Positions 16,236 through 25,381 of a stretch of DNA of 64,000 nt are shown piece after piece. The position numbers and the translations under genes are program-made. This DNA is from Haloarcula mannanilytica (GTDB taxonomy: Archaea; Halobacteriota; Halobacteria; Halobacteriales; Haloarculaceae), in NCBI RefSeq assembly GCF_005406125.1, contig NZ_BIXZ01000001.1, positions 1,302,001 through 1,366,000 of the forward strand, written 5' to 3'. Under the pieces are notes generated by a model. That model did no database searches, was not told the origin of the DNA, and saw nothing but the letters and a program-made list of their open reading frames with translations. Numbering within the stretch: position 1 is the first letter of the stretch; every line of letters begins with the position of its first letter.

Positions 16236-17164
16236 GCGACCGTCCGGAGATGTTCGAGGGGGCCGACCGCATCTGGATGGACGGCGAGTTCGTCGACTTC
16301 GAGGACGCACAGACCCACGTCCTAACCCACGCGCTGCACTACGGCACCGGCGTCTTCGAGGGCGTCCGCTGTTACGACACCGAGCAGGGGCCGGCCATCT
16401 TCCGCTGGGAGGAGCACCTGGACCGCCTGTACAAGTCCGCAAAGCCCTACGACCTCGACATCGGGTTCAGCAAGGAGGAACTCACCGAGGCGACAACGGA
16501 ACTCATCGAGACGGAAGGGTTCGAATCCTGTTACATCCGCCCCATCGTCTACTACGGCTTCGACTCGCTGGGCGTGAGTCCGAAGAGCTGCCCGACGAAG
16601 ACCACCATCGCGGCGTGGCCGTGGGGTGCGTATCTCGGCGAGGAAGCCCTGGAGGAGGGCGTCGACGTGATGGTGTCGTCCTGGCGCAAGCACGCCTCCA
16701 GCCAGATTCCGACCAACATCAAGACGACCGGCCTGTACGTCAACAGCATGCTCGCCGGCGAAGAAGCCCGCCGGAACGGCTACACCGAGGCTATCGTCCT
16801 GAACAAGGAGGGCAACGTCGCCGAAGGCCCCGGCGAGAACATCTTCATGGTTCGGGACGGCGAAATCTACACCCCCGGACTGGCCGAGAGCATCCTCGAA
16901 GGTATCACCCGCAACACCGCGATCACGCTTGCCGAAGAGATGGGCTACACCGTCCACGAGGAAGCGACCATCTCCCGCGGTGAGCTGTACACCGCTGACG
17001 AGCTGTTCTTCACCGGGACTGCAGCGGAAGTCACGCCAATCCGGAGCGTCGACGACAACGAGATCGGCGAAGGGACAAAGGGGCCGGTCACCGACGACAT
17101 CCAGTCGGCCTTCTTCGATGTGATAGAGAGCGGCGAGCGCGAAGAGTGGTTCCGCTACATCTGA
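16232..17164 (+). CDS. ilvE: branched-chain amino acid aminotransferase
   Basis: 310 residues, class IV PLP aminotransferase. It transfers the last amino group in leucine, isoleucine and valine synthesis. Motifs: RIWMDGEFVDFEDAQTHVLTHALHYGTGVFEGVRCY, the PLP-binding Lys164 in TNIKTTGLYVNSM, EAIVLNKEGNVAEGPGENIFMV and the C-terminal ELFFTGTAAEVTPI. Length is typical. Preceded by a short coupled leader ORF. Convergent with the DUF502 gene (17-base gap). Confidence 0.93.
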   Translation: MSDRPEMFEGADRIWMDGEFVDFEDAQTHVLTHALHYGTGVFEGVRCYDTEQGPAIFRWEEHLDRLYKSAKPYDLDIGFSKEELTEATTELIETEGFESCYIRPIVYYGFDSLGVSPKSCPTKTTIAAWPWGAYLGEEALEEGVDVMVSSWRKHASSQIPTNIKTTGLYVNSMLAGEEARRNGYTEAIVLNKEGNVAEGPGENIFMVRDGEIYTPGLAESILEGITRNTAITLAEEMGYTVHEEATISRGELYTADELFFTGTAAEVTPIRSVDDNEIGEGTKGPVTDDIQSAFFDVIESGEREEWFRYI

Positions 17165-17181
17165 TGGCGCACTGAGCGGCG

Positions 17182-17841
17182 TCAGTCGTCCGCGAGTTCT
17201 TCCTCGTCGGCAACCGGAATCGGCGTGGCGGTGCTGCGGTCCGTATCACCGAAGCCAGCGCTGAGAATGCGTGTCAGTGCTTCCTCGACGCGCTCGTCGA
17301 CTTCCTCGTAGCGGTGGGGTTCGACCTCGACGACGTAGCCCGTCGTGATGTTCGGCGCGGTCGGCAGGAAGAGCACGTCACGCCCGTCATCGGTCGTCTG
17401 TCCCGTTTTGAACGCCGTCATCCGCATCCCGTCCCACACTTCGAGCTTCACCGGCGCCTGGAGATCTTCAGTTCCTGAGACGGCCGTTTCGACCGCCATC
17501 TTCGAGGCGTTGTACACCACCCGAAGCCCGGGCACGTGGTTCATCACGTCGTCGATGGCCCGCTCGACGAGATCGCCGAACGCCGTTCGCATCAGGTAGC
17601 CGATGGAGAAGACGATCAGGATGAAGATGATCAGCGTCGTGAACACCCGTGCGAACGTCTCGAACCCGGCGCTCGACGGAAGTCCGAGCGCCGACAGGAG
17701 TTCGGCGTCGATCGCCGGGATGACCGCTGCGGACGCGAGAATGGAGTAGAGATAGAAGATAACGTAAATCGTCACCAGCAGGGGCAACAGGACGATGAGG
17801 CCGCTCGCGAAATCGCGCTTCCACGACGTTGACGAGGCCAT
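17182..17841 (-). CDS. DUF502-family membrane protein
   Basis: 219 residues from ATG 17841. Two hydrophobic segments (about 11-35 and 61-85) flank a short loop, followed by a soluble domain with HVPGLRVVYNASKMAVETA, LEVWDGMRMTAFKTGQ and VLFLPTAPNITTGYVVEVEPHRYEEVD. This strand pattern is the DUF502 signature seen across bacteria, archaea and plants (LIKE-COV). Role unknown; plant members act in membrane trafficking. Probably monocistronic. Confidence 0.82.
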   Translation of the reverse strand: MASSTSWKRDFASGLIVLLPLLVTIYVIFYLYSILASAAVIPAIDAELLSALGLPSSAGFETFARVFTTLIIFILIVFSIGYLMRTAFGDLVERAIDDVMNHVPGLRVVYNASKMAVETAVSGTEDLQAPVKLEVWDGMRMTAFKTGQTTDDGRDVLFLPTAPNITTGYVVEVEPHRYEEVDERVEEALTRILSAGFGDTDRSTATPIPVADEEELADD

Positions 17842-17963
17842 ACAGGTACGTGTCGGGCGCGGGATATGAGCCCTTTCCTTTGTCTGTGACACCGGTCTCA
17901 CGGTCTATAGCAACGAGATGAAGACGGTGGATAGCCGGTCGTTAATGCGGAGGAGCAGCCGGG

Positions 17964-19139
17964 CTACCACTCGGCGACACTGCCGTCGTCGTGTCGCCAG
18001 ACGGGGTTGTGCCAGTCGACCTCCTGCTGGGACTGCTCCCGGAGGAAGTCCTCGTTGATATCGATACCCAGGCCGGGGTCAGTGGGCACGGTAACGAAGC
18101 CGTCCTCGTAGTCGAACACCGATGGGTCGGCCAGGTAGTCAAGCACATCCGAAGTCTCGTTGTAGTGAATGTTGATGCTCTGCTCCTGGATGAGGGCGTT
18201 TGGCGAGCAGGCGTCGACCTGCACACACGACGCCAGCGCGACCGGGCCGAGCGGGCAGTGGGGGGCCATCGCCACGTCGTAGGCCTCGGCCATCGACGCG
18301 ATCTTGTACACCTCGGTGATGCCGCCGGCGTGGGAGAGGTCCGGTTGGATGAGGTCGACGGCACCGTTCTCGAACACCTCCTTGTAGTCCCAGCGCGAGT
18401 ACATCCGCTCGCCGGTCGCGATGGGAATCTCGGTGTGGGCGGCGATGGCCGGCAGGGCGTCGTTGTGCTCCGGGAGGACCGGCTCCTCGATGAACATCGG
18501 GTCGTACGGTTCCATCGCCGAGGCCAGCCGCTTGACCATCGGCTTCGTGACCCGACCGTGGAAGTCAACGCCGATGTCGACCTCTGGACCGACGGCCTCG
18601 CGGACCTCACGCAGGCGCGTCGCGGCCGCCTCGACCGTCGCAGGGTCGTCGATGCGCTCGATTTCCGGCGTCGCGTTCATCTTCAGCGCTGTGAACCCGG
18701 CGTCGACCTGCTCGCGTGCGGCATCGGCCACGTCTGAGGGTTCGTCGCCGCCGATCCACTGGTACACCCGAATCCGGTCTCGGGCTTGGCCGCCCAGCAA
18801 CTGGTGGACCGGCGCGCCGAGTTGCTTGCCCTTGATGTCCCACAGCGCCTGGTCGATGCCGGCGATGGCCGACATCAGGACCGGGCCGCCGCGGTAGAAG
18901 CCGCCGCGGTACATCGCCTGCCAGTGGTCCTGGATGTTCTCGGGATTCTGTCCGACGAGATAGCTGTCCAGCAGTTCCTCGACGGCGGCACGCACAGTGT
19001 GGGCGCGGCCCTCGACGACGGGTTCGCCCCAGCCGACGGTGCCGTCGGCCGTCTCCAAGCGGAGGAAGAGCCAGCGCGGCGGCACTTCAAACAGTTCGTA
19101 GTCGACGATACGGTTCCCATCCGCGTCGTCCGCTGTCAT
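17964..19139 (-). CDS. gnaD: D-gluconate/D-galactonate dehydratase (enolase superfamily)
   Basis: 391 residues, mandelate racemase/muconate-lactonising superfamily. Resemblance to E. coli DgoD is end to end: EVPPRWLFLRLETADGTVGWGEP, MSAIAGIDQALWDIKGKQLGAP, VDFHGRVTKPMVKRL, FIEEPVLPEHNDALP, GERMYSRWDYKEVFE, QPDLSHAGGITE, MAPHCPLGP and a C-terminal DWHNPVWRHDDGSVAEW. The acidic ligands and catalytic histidines are present. In haloarchaea such enzymes act as gluconate dehydratase of the semiphosphorylative Entner-Doudoroff pathway, giving 2-keto-3-deoxygluconate. Whether it prefers gluconate or galactonate cannot be told. ATG 19139 leaves a leader of up to ~90 bases. Confidence 0.85.
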   Translation of the reverse strand: MTADDADGNRIVDYELFEVPPRWLFLRLETADGTVGWGEPVVEGRAHTVRAAVEELLDSYLVGQNPENIQDHWQAMYRGGFYRGGPVLMSAIAGIDQALWDIKGKQLGAPVHQLLGGQARDRIRVYQWIGGDEPSDVADAAREQVDAGFTALKMNATPEIERIDDPATVEAAATRLREVREAVGPEVDIGVDFHGRVTKPMVKRLASAMEPYDPMFIEEPVLPEHNDALPAIAAHTEIPIATGERMYSRWDYKEVFENGAVDLIQPDLSHAGGITEVYKIASMAEAYDVAMAPHCPLGPVALASCVQVDACSPNALIQEQSINIHYNETSDVLDYLADPSVFDYEDGFVTVPTDPGLGIDINEDFLREQSQQEVDWHNPVWRHDDGSVAEW

Positions 19140-19352
19140 GCTACTGTCCCCCCGTCGTGTCGCGCAGAGCAGTCCCGGCCACACTATGTGGCGTTCTGAG
19201 ACGCTGTACCGTGGTTTGTCCGAGCATATGCGAGACCATAGGTGACACTTATTTAGTCGTTGTGTCATTCCGAGGCGGCAGTCGTCGATTTTCCCGACGT
19301 GTAGAACTAGAGCAGCTAGCACCAACACCTCCGTCGCGCCGATATGACGGCC

Positions 19353-20237
19353 CTACCCCTCGCGGTGTCGCTCCCACGTGCGAACGAGACGAGTAAGCGT
19401 CTCGTTGACGGGGACCGGCTCCGTCGCGGTACCGACGACGTAGCCGTTGATGGCGTCGATCTCCGTCTGTTGGCCGGCCGAAACGTCCTGTAACATCGAC
19501 GAGTGATTGGCAGCAGTCTCTCGGACGACACGCTCGACGAGCGAGACCGCGCGCTCGTCCGAGAGGGCAATCCCTTGCTTGCGGGCGACAGCGGCCGTCT
19601 CTCGGGCGGCGTCCGCGGCGATAGTGTCGGCCAGCGAATCGACCAGCGCGCCGTTTTCCACGCGGGCGAGCGCCGTCACCGCGTTGATGCCGGCATTGAC
19701 CGCGAGTTTCTCCCAGAGGCGGGTCGGCATGTCCGTGGCGACGGTCGTCTCAATGCCGGCCGCGCGGAACGCTGCCCCAACGTCGTCGGCGACTGCGGAC
19801 CGGCCGCCGTTGCGGTCCCCCAGCACGATTTCGCCGCGGCCCGTGAACGCGACGGTACCCGGTTCCCGGAGATTCGCGCCGTAGGAACAGGTCCCCGCGA
19901 GCACCGGACAGTCGAGTGTGGCCGCCAGTTGCGCCTCGTTGCCCATCCCGTTCTGCAGCGAGAGGCAGGCGTCGAGCGTACAGTCCGCGAGGTCGGTCGC
20001 TACGGCGGCGGTGTCGTAGGCCTTGACCGTCACCACCGCGAGGTCGGCGCTGACCGGGACCGTCGTCTGCGCGTTCGGATGGACCCGAAACTGTTCGGTT
20101 CCGACGACCGAGAGGCCTGACTCGGCGACGGTACCGACGTGTGGCTCGCGGCCGACGAGCGTCACGTCGTGTTCGCGGGCGAGCAGACCACCGACGAGGC
20201 TTCCGAGGCTCCCGGCTCCGACGACGACGATATCCAT
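19353..20237 (-). CDS. panE: 2-dehydropantoate 2-reductase
   Basis: 294 residues. N-terminal Rossmann fold with MDIVVVGAGSLGSLVGGLLA (NADPH-binding G-x-G-x-x-G), central SLQNGMGNEAQLA and GTCSYGANLREPGTVAFTGRGE, then the helical ketopantoate-reductase domain with LWEKLAVNAGINAVTAL and the conserved HSSMLQDVSAGQQTEIDAINGYVV. The enzyme makes pantoate for coenzyme A. ATG 20237 starts exactly at the Rossmann strand; a longer upstream reading would add nine residues. It lies 213 bases upstream of gnaD on the same strand but with no obvious coupling. Confidence 0.92.
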   Translation of the reverse strand: MDIVVVGAGSLGSLVGGLLAREHDVTLVGREPHVGTVAESGLSVVGTEQFRVHPNAQTTVPVSADLAVVTVKAYDTAAVATDLADCTLDACLSLQNGMGNEAQLAATLDCPVLAGTCSYGANLREPGTVAFTGRGEIVLGDRNGGRSAVADDVGAAFRAAGIETTVATDMPTRLWEKLAVNAGINAVTALARVENGALVDSLADTIAADAARETAAVARKQGIALSDERAVSLVERVVRETAANHSSMLQDVSAGQQTEIDAINGYVVGTATEPVPVNETLTRLVRTWERHREG

Positions 20238-20323
20238 ACCGACGAGCAGGACGGGCCCGGACAAAAACCCATCACCGGCGGCGAATCAGCACGCACTTGG
20301 CCGCGAGCGACGAACGAGACAGT

Positions 20324-20881
20324 ATGGGCGACTCCGACGACGCCGAGGCGGTAGTTCGGGCCATCGACGAAATCGGCATCGACCGGCTGACCGAGACAAT
20401 CGTCACGGCGTGGGAAGGCATCGGTGACGGCGTCGAACCGGGACCCACCTGGCCGGAAGACGAGACCACACGGCGAGTTGAACTGTCCGAACCCGACGAA
20501 GCGGTCGGATTGGACCTGCTCGCGGCAGTGCTGGACGCGTCCCCCCGAACCCCCACAGAGGCGTTCGTCCACCTCGGAGTGGGGCGGCGAGACAACCCCG
20601 GCGGCGAACGGTTCGCCGTCGAGAGGCTCGCGGGCCACACCGACGTTTCAGCGACCGACACCCACACCACCGGGACGGTCCCGATGACGGCGGAGACGTT
20701 CGACGCGCTGGCGCGAGTCTACGGGAAACCGCTGGTGTACGTGGTCGTCAGTGACGGCGACGGGCGGGCGATTCTCGAACGGGACTGGACGACGCTGACG
20801 GTCTCACTTCCCGAACCGGCGTTTGAAACCGTCCGTGAGGCGGTCGGGCCGGCCGTCGCCGAGCGGTTCGAGCGGGCGTAG
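20324..20881 (+). CDS. uncharacterised acidic haloarchaeal protein
   Basis: 185 residues, acidic, predicted soluble. It opens MGDSDDAEAVVRAIDEIGIDRL and has a middle region (AVLDASPRTPTEAFVHLGVGRRDNPGGERFAVERL) and a C-terminal part with RVYGKPLVYVVVSDGDGRAILERDW. No signal peptide, membrane segment or metal site was seen. It diverges from panE with an 86-base gap and is convergent with the rubredoxin-like gene. I do not recognise the family. Confidence 0.6.
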   Translation: MGDSDDAEAVVRAIDEIGIDRLTETIVTAWEGIGDGVEPGPTWPEDETTRRVELSEPDEAVGLDLLAAVLDASPRTPTEAFVHLGVGRRDNPGGERFAVERLAGHTDVSATDTHTTGTVPMTAETFDALARVYGKPLVYVVVSDGDGRAILERDWTTLTVSLPEPAFETVREAVGPAVAERFERA

Positions 20882-20903
20882 CCCCGGCCCCTCGGGGGCC
20901 GTC

Positions 20904-21206
20904 TCAGTCCTCCTGCCAGTAGTAGATATCCTCTTTCTGTGCGCCACAGGACGGACATTCCTCGGGGATGTCCTCGATCTGTCCCATCTCGCCACATTCC
21001 CAGCAGCGCCACATCAGTTCGGCCTCGCCCGCGGCCCCGGCGCTGAGGTGCTCGCTCGACAGCGCCTCGATGCCGTCCTCGACAGTGACGTAGAACCCGT
21101 GTTCGTCGAAGCCGCGGATGGTTCCGAGTTCGTTGCCGTCCTCGTCGTACACCGTCTGTCCGAACGAATACTCCTCGCTTTCGATGTTCGTGGTCATGTC
21201 GGCCAT
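20904..21206 (-). CDS. rubredoxin-like zinc-ribbon protein (DUF7130-like)
   Basis: 100 residues. The N-terminal half carries a PRC-barrel-like strand set (YSFGQTVYDEDGNELGTIRGFDEHGFYVTVEDG). The C-terminal half has WRCWECGEMGQIEDIPEECPSCGAQKEDIYYW, two C-x-x-C knuckles in a rubredoxin-like arrangement that could bind iron or zinc. A second in-frame ATG at 21197 is also possible. Electron-transfer or protein-binding roles are both plausible; the DUF number is from memory. Confidence 0.72.
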   Translation of the reverse strand: MADMTTNIESEEYSFGQTVYDEDGNELGTIRGFDEHGFYVTVEDGIEALSSEHLSAGAAGEAELMWRCWECGEMGQIEDIPEECPSCGAQKEDIYYWQED

Positions 21207-21325
21207 ACATAGAGATAGTCGAGTCGGTATGTGTTAAATGCTACCGTGTATCAGGATATGCATGATTGACAGGACGAATCAGGAGCCATCAGACCCGCAC
21301 ACCGACGGACGGTACTCTCGAATCC

Positions 21326-22534
21326 TTACCGCGAGAACAGGCTGTTGTGGACCGGCGCGAAGTCGCTCTCTTGGGAGTCCTCAACCACCGAGTCGGTGAC
21401 AGCCTTGCCGTCGACGCCCGCGTCGAGGAAGTCAGACAGCGGCGGCCCCACGTTGTCCGGTTCGACGAGGAACGCGTCGTGGCCGTGGTCGGAATCGATG
21501 ACGTGATGGGCGACGTTCGCGTCGGCCTCCCGAAGCGAGTCGGCCAGCGCCTCGGCCTGCTGGGTGGTGAAGTGCCAGTCGGCGGTAAAGGACATCACCA
21601 GCGCGTCGCCGTCAAAAGCCGCCAGCGCGTCGGCGTCGGACTCGAACCCCGCGGCGAGGTCATAGTTGTCCATCGCCCGCGTCAGGTAGAGGTAGCTGTT
21701 GGCGTCGAACCGCTCGGTGAACTTCTCAGCGTTGTAATCGAGGTACGACTCCACGTCGCGGTACGGGAAGAACGCGCCCGCGGCGTCGGTGGGGAACGTG
21801 CGGACGGCGTCCCGGCCGGCGGCGCGGCGGCCGAACCGTCGCTCCATCGACGCTTTCGAGAGGTACATCACGTGGCCCAGTTGGCGGGCCAGCGCCAGGC
21901 CGTCGCTCGGCGGGTCGTCGTCCTCGCCGTAGTAGTGGCCCTGGTTCCAGTTCGGGTCGGTCGTGATGGCCCGCCGGGCGATGGCATCCAGCGCGAGACA
22001 CTGCGTGTCCAGTCGCGCGGCGGCGGCGATGGGGACGATGCGGTCGACGTGATCCGGATGGCGCTTGGCCCACTCCAGGACGTTCATGCCGCCGACGCTG
22101 CCGCCGACGACGGCGTGGAGGTGGGGAATCCCGAGTTCGTCCAGCAGGGCGCGCTGGGCCTCGGTCCAGTCGCCGACGGTGACCGGCGGGAAGTCGGTGC
22201 CGTAGGGATCGCCCGTCTCCGGATTCTCGCTTTTCGGTCCTGTCGAGCCGTAACAGGAGCCCGGCACGTTCGCACAGACGACGTAGTACTCCGTGGTATC
22301 GATGGCCTTGCCCGGCCCGACGATGTCGTCCCACCAGGCGCGGGCCTGGTCGGCGCTGTCGACACGGTCGCGGCCGGCGACGTGGGCGCTGCCGGTCAGC
22401 GCGTGACAGACCAGCACCGCGTTGTGGCCGTCGAACTCCCCGTAAGCCTCGTAGGTGATTTCGAGGTCCGGAATCGACTCCCCGGAGTCGAACTCGAACT
22501 CGCCCAGCGAGAGGGTGTCGTGGTCGACGTTCAT
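21326..22534 (-). CDS. metX: homoserine O-acetyltransferase
   Basis: 402 residues, alpha/beta-hydrolase fold. Motifs: [17 protein letters not shown], a nucleophile elbow GGSVGGMN (Ser146), PNWNQGHYY, and the C-terminal [14 protein letters not shown] supplying the catalytic Asp and His. The elbow usually reads GGSMGGMQ; substitution by Val and Asn keeps the serine. It transfers acetyl from acetyl-CoA to homoserine for methionine/homocysteine synthesis. Its ATG overlaps the metY stop by four bases, so it is translated from the metY-metX message. Confidence 0.92.
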   Translation of the reverse strand: MNVDHDTLSLGEFEFDSGESIPDLEITYEAYGEFDGHNAVLVCHALTGSAHVAGRDRVDSADQARAWWDDIVGPGKAIDTTEYYVVCANVPGSCYGSTGPKSENPETGDPYGTDFPPVTVGDWTEAQRALLDELGIPHLHAVVGGSVGGMNVLEWAKRHPDHVDRIVPIAAAARLDTQCLALDAIARRAITTDPNWNQGHYYGEDDDPPSDGLALARQLGHVMYLSKASMERRFGRRAAGRDAVRTFPTDAAGAFFPYRDVESYLDYNAEKFTERFDANSYLYLTRAMDNYDLAAGFESDADALAAFDGDALVMSFTADWHFTTQQAEALADSLREADANVAHHVIDSDHGHDAFLVEPDNVGPPLSDFLDAGVDGKAVTDSVVEDSQESDFAPVHNSLFSR

Positions 22535-23817
22535 GTCACACGGTCGATTGTAGCGTCGATATCTGCGATGATGTCCTCGGGGTCCTCGATGCCGACGCTG
22601 AACCGGAGGAGGTCCGGCGTGACGCCGCTGGCGCGCTGTTCCTCCTCGCTGAGTTGGGCGTGGGTTGTCGAGGCCGGATGGATGACCAGCGTCTTGGCGT
22701 CGCCGATGTTGGCGAGGAACTGCGCGAGGTCCGTCTCCTCGCAGAACTGCCGCCCGGCGTCGTAGCCGGCTTCCAGCCCGAAAGTGACGATGCCGCCGAA
22801 CCCGCCGGAGAGGTACTGCTGTGCCAGATCGTGGGTCTCGTGGCTCTCCAGCCCGGGATAGGTGACCCAGGCGACCTCGGGGTGGTCTTCGAGGTGCTGT
22901 GCGACAGTCATCGCATTCTCGCAGTGGCGGTCCATCCGCAGTGAGAGCGTCTCTGTCCCCTGGAGGGTCGCCCAGGCGTCGAACGGTTTCTGGCCGTCGC
23001 CGAGCGAGCGGAGCGCGCGCTGACGGGCGGCGACGGAGAACGCCCGGTCGCCGAAGGCATCGGTGAAGTTCTTGCCGAAGGCCTCATTCTCGCCGCCCAG
23101 TTCCGGGAACTTCTCGGGGTACTCGTCCCAGGGGAACGAGCCGCCGTCGACGAGGACGCCGCCGACGGTCGTCCCGGAGCCGTGAATCCACTTCGTCGTC
23201 GACTCCCAGAGAACGTCGACGCCGTGGTCGAGCGGGTTACAGAGCGCCGGCGTCCCGAACGTGTTGTCGACGAAGACGGGCACGCCGTGATCGTGGGCCA
23301 CCTCGGCGATCTCCTCCATCGGCGGGGTCACGAGGGAGGGGTTGCCGATGGTCTCGAAGTGGACGTAGGCCGTATCCTCGTCGATGGCCGCGGCGTAGGC
23401 GTCCGGGTCGAGCGTGTCGACAAAGCGCGTCTCGATACCCCGCCGGCTGGCGGTCTTCGAGAAATAGGAGTGTGTGCCGCCGTAGATGGAGGCGGCCGTC
23501 ACGATGTTGTCGCCGTTGGACGCGAGGACGAACGTCCCGGCGTCGAGCGCGGCCATCCCCGACCCGGTCGCAACGGCGTCGACGGCGTTTTCCAGCGACG
23601 CGATGCGGTTTTCGAGCATCCGCACCGTCGGGTTGTCGAACCGCGAGTACACGTTGCCGTCGTCCTCCAGCGCGTACCGGTCGGCCGCGGTGTCGGCGTC
23701 CTCGAAGACGTACGACGAGGTCTGGTAGATGGGCGGTGCGCGCGCCCCTGTCGCCGGGTCCGGCTCCTCCTGGCCGGCGTGAACACAGCGCGTCCCGAAT
23801 CCGTAGTCGGTAGTCAT
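22531..23817 (-). CDS. metY: O-acetylhomoserine sulfhydrylase (Cys/Met-metabolism PLP enzyme)
   Basis: 428 residues. Signatures: [33 protein letters not shown] at the N-terminus, [22 protein letters not shown], the PLP-binding Lys209 in [10 protein letters not shown], and the C-terminal [18 protein letters not shown] typical of O-acetylhomoserine sulfhydrylases. It condenses acetylhomoserine with sulfide to homocysteine. It is the first gene of the metY-metX operon; a TATA-like box 26-34 bases upstream fits a leaderless start. Confidence 0.92.
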   Translation of the reverse strand: MTTDYGFGTRCVHAGQEEPDPATGARAPPIYQTSSYVFEDADTAADRYALEDDGNVYSRFDNPTVRMLENRIASLENAVDAVATGSGMAALDAGTFVLASNGDNIVTAASIYGGTHSYFSKTASRRGIETRFVDTLDPDAYAAAIDEDTAYVHFETIGNPSLVTPPMEEIAEVAHDHGVPVFVDNTFGTPALCNPLDHGVDVLWESTTKWIHGSGTTVGGVLVDGGSFPWDEYPEKFPELGGENEAFGKNFTDAFGDRAFSVAARQRALRSLGDGQKPFDAWATLQGTETLSLRMDRHCENAMTVAQHLEDHPEVAWVTYPGLESHETHDLAQQYLSGGFGGIVTFGLEAGYDAGRQFCEETDLAQFLANIGDAKTLVIHPASTTHAQLSEEEQRASGVTPDLLRFSVGIEDPEDIIADIDATIDRVT

Positions 23818-23842
23818 GTGCAGTATGCATATCTCTCTAGCT

Positions 23843-23851
23843 ATCTATAAC
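23843..23851 (-). promoter_or_regulatory. TATA-like box of metY-metX
   Basis: On the minus strand GTTATAGAT lies 26-34 bases before the metY ATG at 23817, the expected spacing for a leaderless start. Two further A/T-rich stretches occur up to 23880 before the divergent moxR gene. Confidence 0.5.
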
Positions 23852-23960
23852 TCAGAGTTACGGCAATACTCTCTGATTGTGACTGTTTGTCACTCCACCG
23901 GTCCGCCGGCCGGCGAAACCGAGGGAGAGGGTATTTGTCGGTGGCTGTCTACACGCCGGT

Positions 23961-24914
23961 ATGGACCACGACACTGCCGGACGAACCAGCCGACAGATCC
24001 TCGACGCCGTCGGCAGTGCCGTCATCGCCGACGACCACTTCCTCGAAACCGTCATGACCGGGATTCTCGCCCGGGGTCACGTCCTGCTGGAAGACGTGCC
24101 GGGCACGGGGAAGACGCTGACCGCCCAGTCGTTCGCCACGGCACTCGACCTGTCGTTCAAGCGGGTGCAGTTCACGCCGGACCTGCTGCCGGCCGACATC
24201 ACCGGCTCGAACGTGTACAACGAGGCCACCGGCGAGTTCGACTTCCAGCCCGGTCCCGTCTTCGCCAACGTCGTGCTGGCCGACGAAATCAACCGCGCGC
24301 CGCCAAAGACCCAGGCCGCCCTGCTGGAGGCGATGGGCGAGAAGCAGGTGACCGTCGACGGCGTGACTCACGAACTACCCGACCCGTTCTTCGTCATCGC
24401 CACGCAGAACCCCGTCGAGCAGGAGGGGACCTTCGGCCTGCCCGAGGCCCAGCGGGACCGCTTCATCCTCAAGACGGCGATGGGCTACCCCGACTTCGGC
24501 GGTGAACGCGAACTCATCGACCGGCGGGCCGACCGGACGGCCCAGGCCCCGAGCGTCACGAGCGTCATCGACGGCGACCGACTCCCAGCGCTCCAGCGGA
24601 CCGTCGAATCAGTCACCGTCGACGGCACGCTCCGAGACTACGTGGTCGAACTCGGTCGAGCCACCCGCGAGGACGACCGCGTCGATGTCGGTGTCTCACC
24701 CCGTGGTATCCAGCGGCTATTCGAGGCCACCCGCGCGGCTGCAGTCCTCGACGGCCGCGACTACGCCGTCCCCGACGACGTGAAAAAGGTCGTCGAGGAG
24801 GCGTTTGCCCACCGACTCGTCCTGACCGCCGACGCGGGGGTCCGCGGCGTCGACCCGGCGACCGTCGTCGACGACGTGCTGGACCGCGTCGAGGTGCCGG
24901 CGGTCAGTCCCTGA
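23961..24914 (+). CDS. moxR: MoxR-family AAA+ ATPase
   Basis: 317 residues, a full MoxR protein: Walker A GTGKT (48-52), RVQFTPDLLPADITG, Walker B VVLADEINRAPPKTQAALLEAM (DE about 108-109), sensor-1 FFVIATQNPVEQEGTF, arginine finger in EAQRDRFIL, and a C-terminal lid with SPRGIQRLFEATRAAA. MoxR ATPases act as chaperones that mature or insert metals into partner proteins. Usually moxR sits in the same operon and strand as DUF58 and transglutaminase genes; here it faces them, ending three bases before the SHOCT gene. Confidence 0.92.
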   Translation: MDHDTAGRTSRQILDAVGSAVIADDHFLETVMTGILARGHVLLEDVPGTGKTLTAQSFATALDLSFKRVQFTPDLLPADITGSNVYNEATGEFDFQPGPVFANVVLADEINRAPPKTQAALLEAMGEKQVTVDGVTHELPDPFFVIATQNPVEQEGTFGLPEAQRDRFILKTAMGYPDFGGERELIDRRADRTAQAPSVTSVIDGDRLPALQRTVESVTVDGTLRDYVVELGRATREDDRVDVGVSPRGIQRLFEATRAAAVLDGRDYAVPDDVKKVVEEAFAHRLVLTADAGVRGVDPATVVDDVLDRVEVPAVSP

Positions 24915-24917
24915 CTC

Positions 24918-25337
24918 TTAGGTCCGCTCGGTCTCGTGCTGTGGGTCCCACTCTTGGTCTCGAAGCGCCGCGCTGTCTTCGATATCCTCCAGCGTCTCCG
25001 TTTCGAGCAGTCGTTCCAGTTTCCGCTCGAACTGTTCGTCAGTCAGTTCCCCGTCTGCGTAGCGGCGGCGCAGGCGCTCCAGCGGCGTCTCGTCGGTCTC
25101 AGTCGATGACGGCTGTGTCGCCGCTGTCGCGTCGACGCTCGATTCCGCCGCCTCCTCGTCCGCATCGCCGTACAGCAGTTCGACCAAGGGGACGACCACG
25201 ACGTAGCCGACGAGCAGTGCCGCGAGCCACCACTCCTGGCCGGTGACGAGGGCTACGAGCCAGAACCCGGTGACAGCCAGCGAAGCGAGTTCCGTCGCGT
25301 TGGCTCTGGCCCGTTCGCGTGGGGACCGGTCAGTCAT
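24918..25337 (-). CDS. two-helix membrane protein with SHOCT domain
   Basis: 139 residues from ATG 25337. Two hydrophobic segments (about 17-35 and 38-56) are followed by an acidic linker and a C-terminal SHOCT-like helix pair: LERLRRRYADGELTDEQFERKLERLLE, where the Y-x-x-G-E-[IL]-[ST]-x-E-[EQ]-[FY] pattern is clear. SHOCT domains are short oligomerisation modules. A second acidic TETLEDIEDSAALRDQEW tail follows. It ends three bases from the moxR stop and is the last gene of the minus-strand envelope cluster, 44 bases after the polytopic protein. Confidence 0.8.
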   Translation of the reverse strand: MTDRSPRERARANATELASLAVTGFWLVALVTGQEWWLAALLVGYVVVVPLVELLYGDADEEAAESSVDATAATQPSSTETDETPLERLRRRYADGELTDEQFERKLERLLETETLEDIEDSAALRDQEWDPQHETERT

Positions 25338-25381
25338 ACTGTTGGCTTGACAGCACTGCACAAAGGCTTGTTCGGTGCGTG

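Noticed and set aside
16513-16531. GGTTCGAATCC, a tRNA T-arm-like sequence
   Set aside because: It lies inside the ilvE coding frame and has no acceptor stem or anticodon arm around it.
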